Assembly (NCBI RefSeq): GCF_002088935.1
Contig: NZ_NCSS01000004.1
Location: 248,001 to 312,000 of the forward strand
Direction of reading: 5' to 3'
Source: Henriciella litoralis
GTDB taxonomy: Bacteria; Pseudomonadota; Alphaproteobacteria; Caulobacterales; Hyphomonadaceae
DNA: 64,000 bases
A program made the position numbers and the translations under genes. Below are positions 62,150 through 64,000 of this stretch, piece after piece (the stretch's first letter is position 1; every line of letters starts with the position of its first letter). Under the pieces are notes generated by a model that worked only from the letters and a program-made list of their open reading frames with translations, made no database searches and was not told the DNA's origin.

Positions 62150-64000
62150 ATGCCATTAGCCACTCCCTTTCTGAAATCCGGCGTCGCACTTTCAGTGCTC
62201 GCGGCCGCGCTGGCGATCGGCGCACCGAATGCGTCCGCCAAGGAGGGCATGTGGACGCCTGACCAGCTGCCCGCCATCGCAGGCGACCTGAAGGCGACCG
62301 GCCTTGAGCTACCGGCTGAAGCCCTTTCAGACCTCACCGGCTTTCCGATGGGCGCAGTCATCTCGCTGGGCGGCTGTACAGCGAGCTTCGTATCGCCCGA
62401 GGGCCTCGTGGTGACCAATCATCACTGCGCCCGCGGCTCGATCCAGTATAATTCAACCGCCGAACAGAACTTCCTCGCAGACGGTTTTCTTGCTGAGACC
62501 CTCGAAGATGAGCGCGCCGCCGCCCCCGGCACGCGCGTCTATGTCACCGTCAATGTCGAAGACGTAACCGACCGTGTTCGCGGCGACATCACCGACGACA
62601 TGTCCGGCGAGGCTATCTTCGCGGCGGTCGATAATGCCGAGAAAGCGATCGTCAGCGAGTGTGAGACACAGGAAGGCCATCGCTGCCAGGTCGCGTCTTT
62701 CTATGGCGGCCTGCAATACAAGCTGATCGACCGGCTCGAAATCCGCGATGTCCGCCTCGTCTACGGGCCGGCTGACAGCATCGGCAAATATGGCGGCGAC
62801 ATCGATAACTGGATGTGGCCCCGCCACACCGGCGACTGGTCCTTCTACCGCGCCTATGTTGGCCCGGATGGCCAACCTGCCGATTACGCCGAAGAGAACG
62901 TCCCGTTCAAACCTGAGCACATCCTGAAAGTCTCTGCGGGCGGTCTCGAAGACGGCGACTTCGTGATGGCCGCCGGCTATCCCGGCTCCACCTCGCGCTA
63001 TGCGCGCCTTGCCGAAGTCGAGCAGACCTTTGACTGGCAGTACCCGATGTTCGAAGCGCTGCTGAAGGACTGGATCGCCACGATTGAGGACGCCGCGCCA
63101 GAAGGCTCTGACGCCCGCATCAAGTACGAGGCACGTCTCGCTGGCCTCAACAACTATATGAAGAACCTTGGCGGTCAGATTGAAGGCGCTCGCCGCGTTG
63201 ATCTGGTTGGCCGCCGCGCCGCCCGTGAAGCCGCGCTGAATGACTGGATCGCGGGTCAGGACGGCGACACCGACTATGCGGCAACGCTCGAGAAGCTCGA
63301 CGCCCTCAGCGAGGAAATGGCCGAAACAGCCCGCAGCGAGTGGGCCTATAACAATGCCAATCGCTCACAGCTGCTGTCAGCCGCCAAGCGCCTTTACCGC
63401 CTGTCAAAGGAACGCCAGAAACCCGATGCCGAGCGCGAAAGCGGGTTTCAGGAGCGGGACATGACCTTCTTCCGTCAGGGTCTGGAGGCACTTGATCGCC
63501 GCTTTGATCCAGCCGTGGAAAAGGCTGAATGGATGCTCTTCCTCAAGGACTACATGACCTCCGAGGAAAGCGTCCGCGTTGCGGCCTTCGACGAAGCGCT
63601 CGGCCTGCCAGAGACCTGGGACGCTGACGCTGTCTCGGCCATTCTCGACGATTACTACGCCGAAACCACGCTCGACGAGACAGAGACCCGCCTTGCCCTG
63701 ATGGACAAGGACCCGGCCTGGTTCGAAGCGAGCGAAGACCCGTTCATCGAGCTGGCGGTCGCTCTCTACGACACCGACATGGCGGAGGAACAGCTTGCAA
63801 AAGACCAGGCGGGCCGCATGGCCCTGCTGCGTCCTGACTATATGCAGGCAATCATCGACTGGCAGGCGAGCGAAGGCTTCGCAGCCTATCCGGACGCCAA
63901 CTCCACCCTGCGCGTGACCTATGGCACGGTTCAGGGCGGCTCCCCGAAGGACGGGCTGATCTATACCCCGTTCACCTCGCTGGAAGGCATCCTGGAAAAG
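62150..64000 (+). CDS. S46 family (DPP7/DPP11-like) serine peptidase, C-terminal part outside window
   Basis: The visible 617 residues include a signal peptide (about 1-30). The chymotrypsin-like first half has GGCTASFVSPEGLVVTNHHC with the catalytic His at 91 or 92. The GKYGGDIDNWMWPRHTGDW segment holds the catalytic Asp and is a hallmark of S46. The helical domain (about 300-600) is complete; the nucleophile Ser is expected beyond position 64000. S46 enzymes remove dipeptides from the N-terminus of peptides in the periplasm. ATG at 62150 has GGAGG 8 bases upstream. It stands after the MoxR operon with its own probable promoter. Confidence 0.95.
   Translation, partial: MPLATPFLKSGVALSVLAAALAIGAPNASAKEGMWTPDQLPAIAGDLKATGLELPAEALSDLTGFPMGAVISLGGCTASFVSPEGLVVTNHHCARGSIQYNSTAEQNFLADGFLAETLEDERAAAPGTRVYVTVNVEDVTDRVRGDITDDMSGEAIFAAVDNAEKAIVSECETQEGHRCQVASFYGGLQYKLIDRLEIRDVRLVYGPADSIGKYGGDIDNWMWPRHTGDWSFYRAYVGPDGQPADYAEENVPFKPEHILKVSAGGLEDGDFVMAAGYPGSTSRYARLAEVEQTFDWQYPMFEALLKDWIATIEDAAPEGSDARIKYEARLAGLNNYMKNLGGQIEGARRVDLVGRRAAREAALNDWIAGQDGDTDYAATLEKLDALSEEMAETARSEWAYNNANRSQLLSAAKRLYRLSKERQKPDAERESGFQERDMTFFRQGLEALDRRFDPAVEKAEWMLFLKDYMTSEESVRVAAFDEALGLPETWDADAVSAILDDYYAETTLDETETRLALMDKDPAWFEASEDPFIELAVALYDTDMAEEQLAKDQAGRMALLRPDYMQAIIDWQASEGFAAYPDANSTLRVTYGTVQGGSPKDGLIYTPFTSLEGILEK

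Overview
The window reads as chromosomal DNA of a GC-rich alphaproteobacterium, most likely of the Caulobacterales/Maricaulales (Hyphomonadaceae-like) group. The best clue is a DivL-type polar cell-cycle kinase (15536-17977) that has tyrosine in place of the phospho-accepting histidine. The yggT-DUF167-folD cluster, many short lipoproteins, the secreted DPP4- and S46-type peptidases, and short palindromic intergenic repeats fit the same group. The genus call is inference; no rRNA or tRNA gene was seen.

Layout. 0-9 kb: a lipoprotein, a flavoprotein that appears to start at CTG, a catalase with a strong terminator, YbaN-like and HNH proteins, an APC-like permease, a 59-residue membrane protein, the yggT/DUF167/folD operon, and an MFS transporter. 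9-20 kb: VOC, lipoprotein and SDR genes, a soluble hybrid histidine kinase, a HAD-lipoprotein-pterin dehydratase operon, bioB, divL, and a carboxypeptidase fused to a DUF2785-like domain. 20-26 kb: a diheme cytochrome with a parallel beta-helix lipoprotein, a DksA-like zinc finger protein, a lipoprotein whose ribosome binding site lies inside a terminator-like hairpin, and ahcY. 26-31.9 kb: EF-hand and secreted proteins, polA, and a membrane protein carrying an Ala-Val/Ala-Gly tract encoded by DNA repeats. 31.9-39 kb: accessory ground with repeat clusters, an AT-rich secreted protein, a cytochrome c, a MarR regulator with an operator-like palindrome, an S41 peptidase and a serine hydrolase. 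39-46.9 kb: a GAF-GGDEF-PilZ protein, PAP2, NUDIX and ettA. 46.9-54.5 kb: DPP4, the otsA-otsB-GH15 trehalose operon, DUF1330 and an e(P4)-like acid phosphatase. 54.6-62 kb: msrC, then a DUF4129-DUF4350-MoxR-DUF58-SpoIIM-RDD operon. 62.1 kb to the end: an S46 peptidase cut by the window edge.

The most unusual structure is a cassette of about 650 bp at 58122-58770. It has two near-identical 120-bp palindromic repeats flanking a DUF559 nuclease-like gene, and it sits exactly in the MoxR/DUF58 stop-start junction, with ATGAT at both edges. Other points of note are the hairpin in front of the lipoprotein at 24386, the repeat-coded membrane protein at 30343-31863, the carboxypeptidase-DUF2785 fusion, and several tiny genes. 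No CRISPR array, complete insertion sequence, prophage or defence island was recognised.
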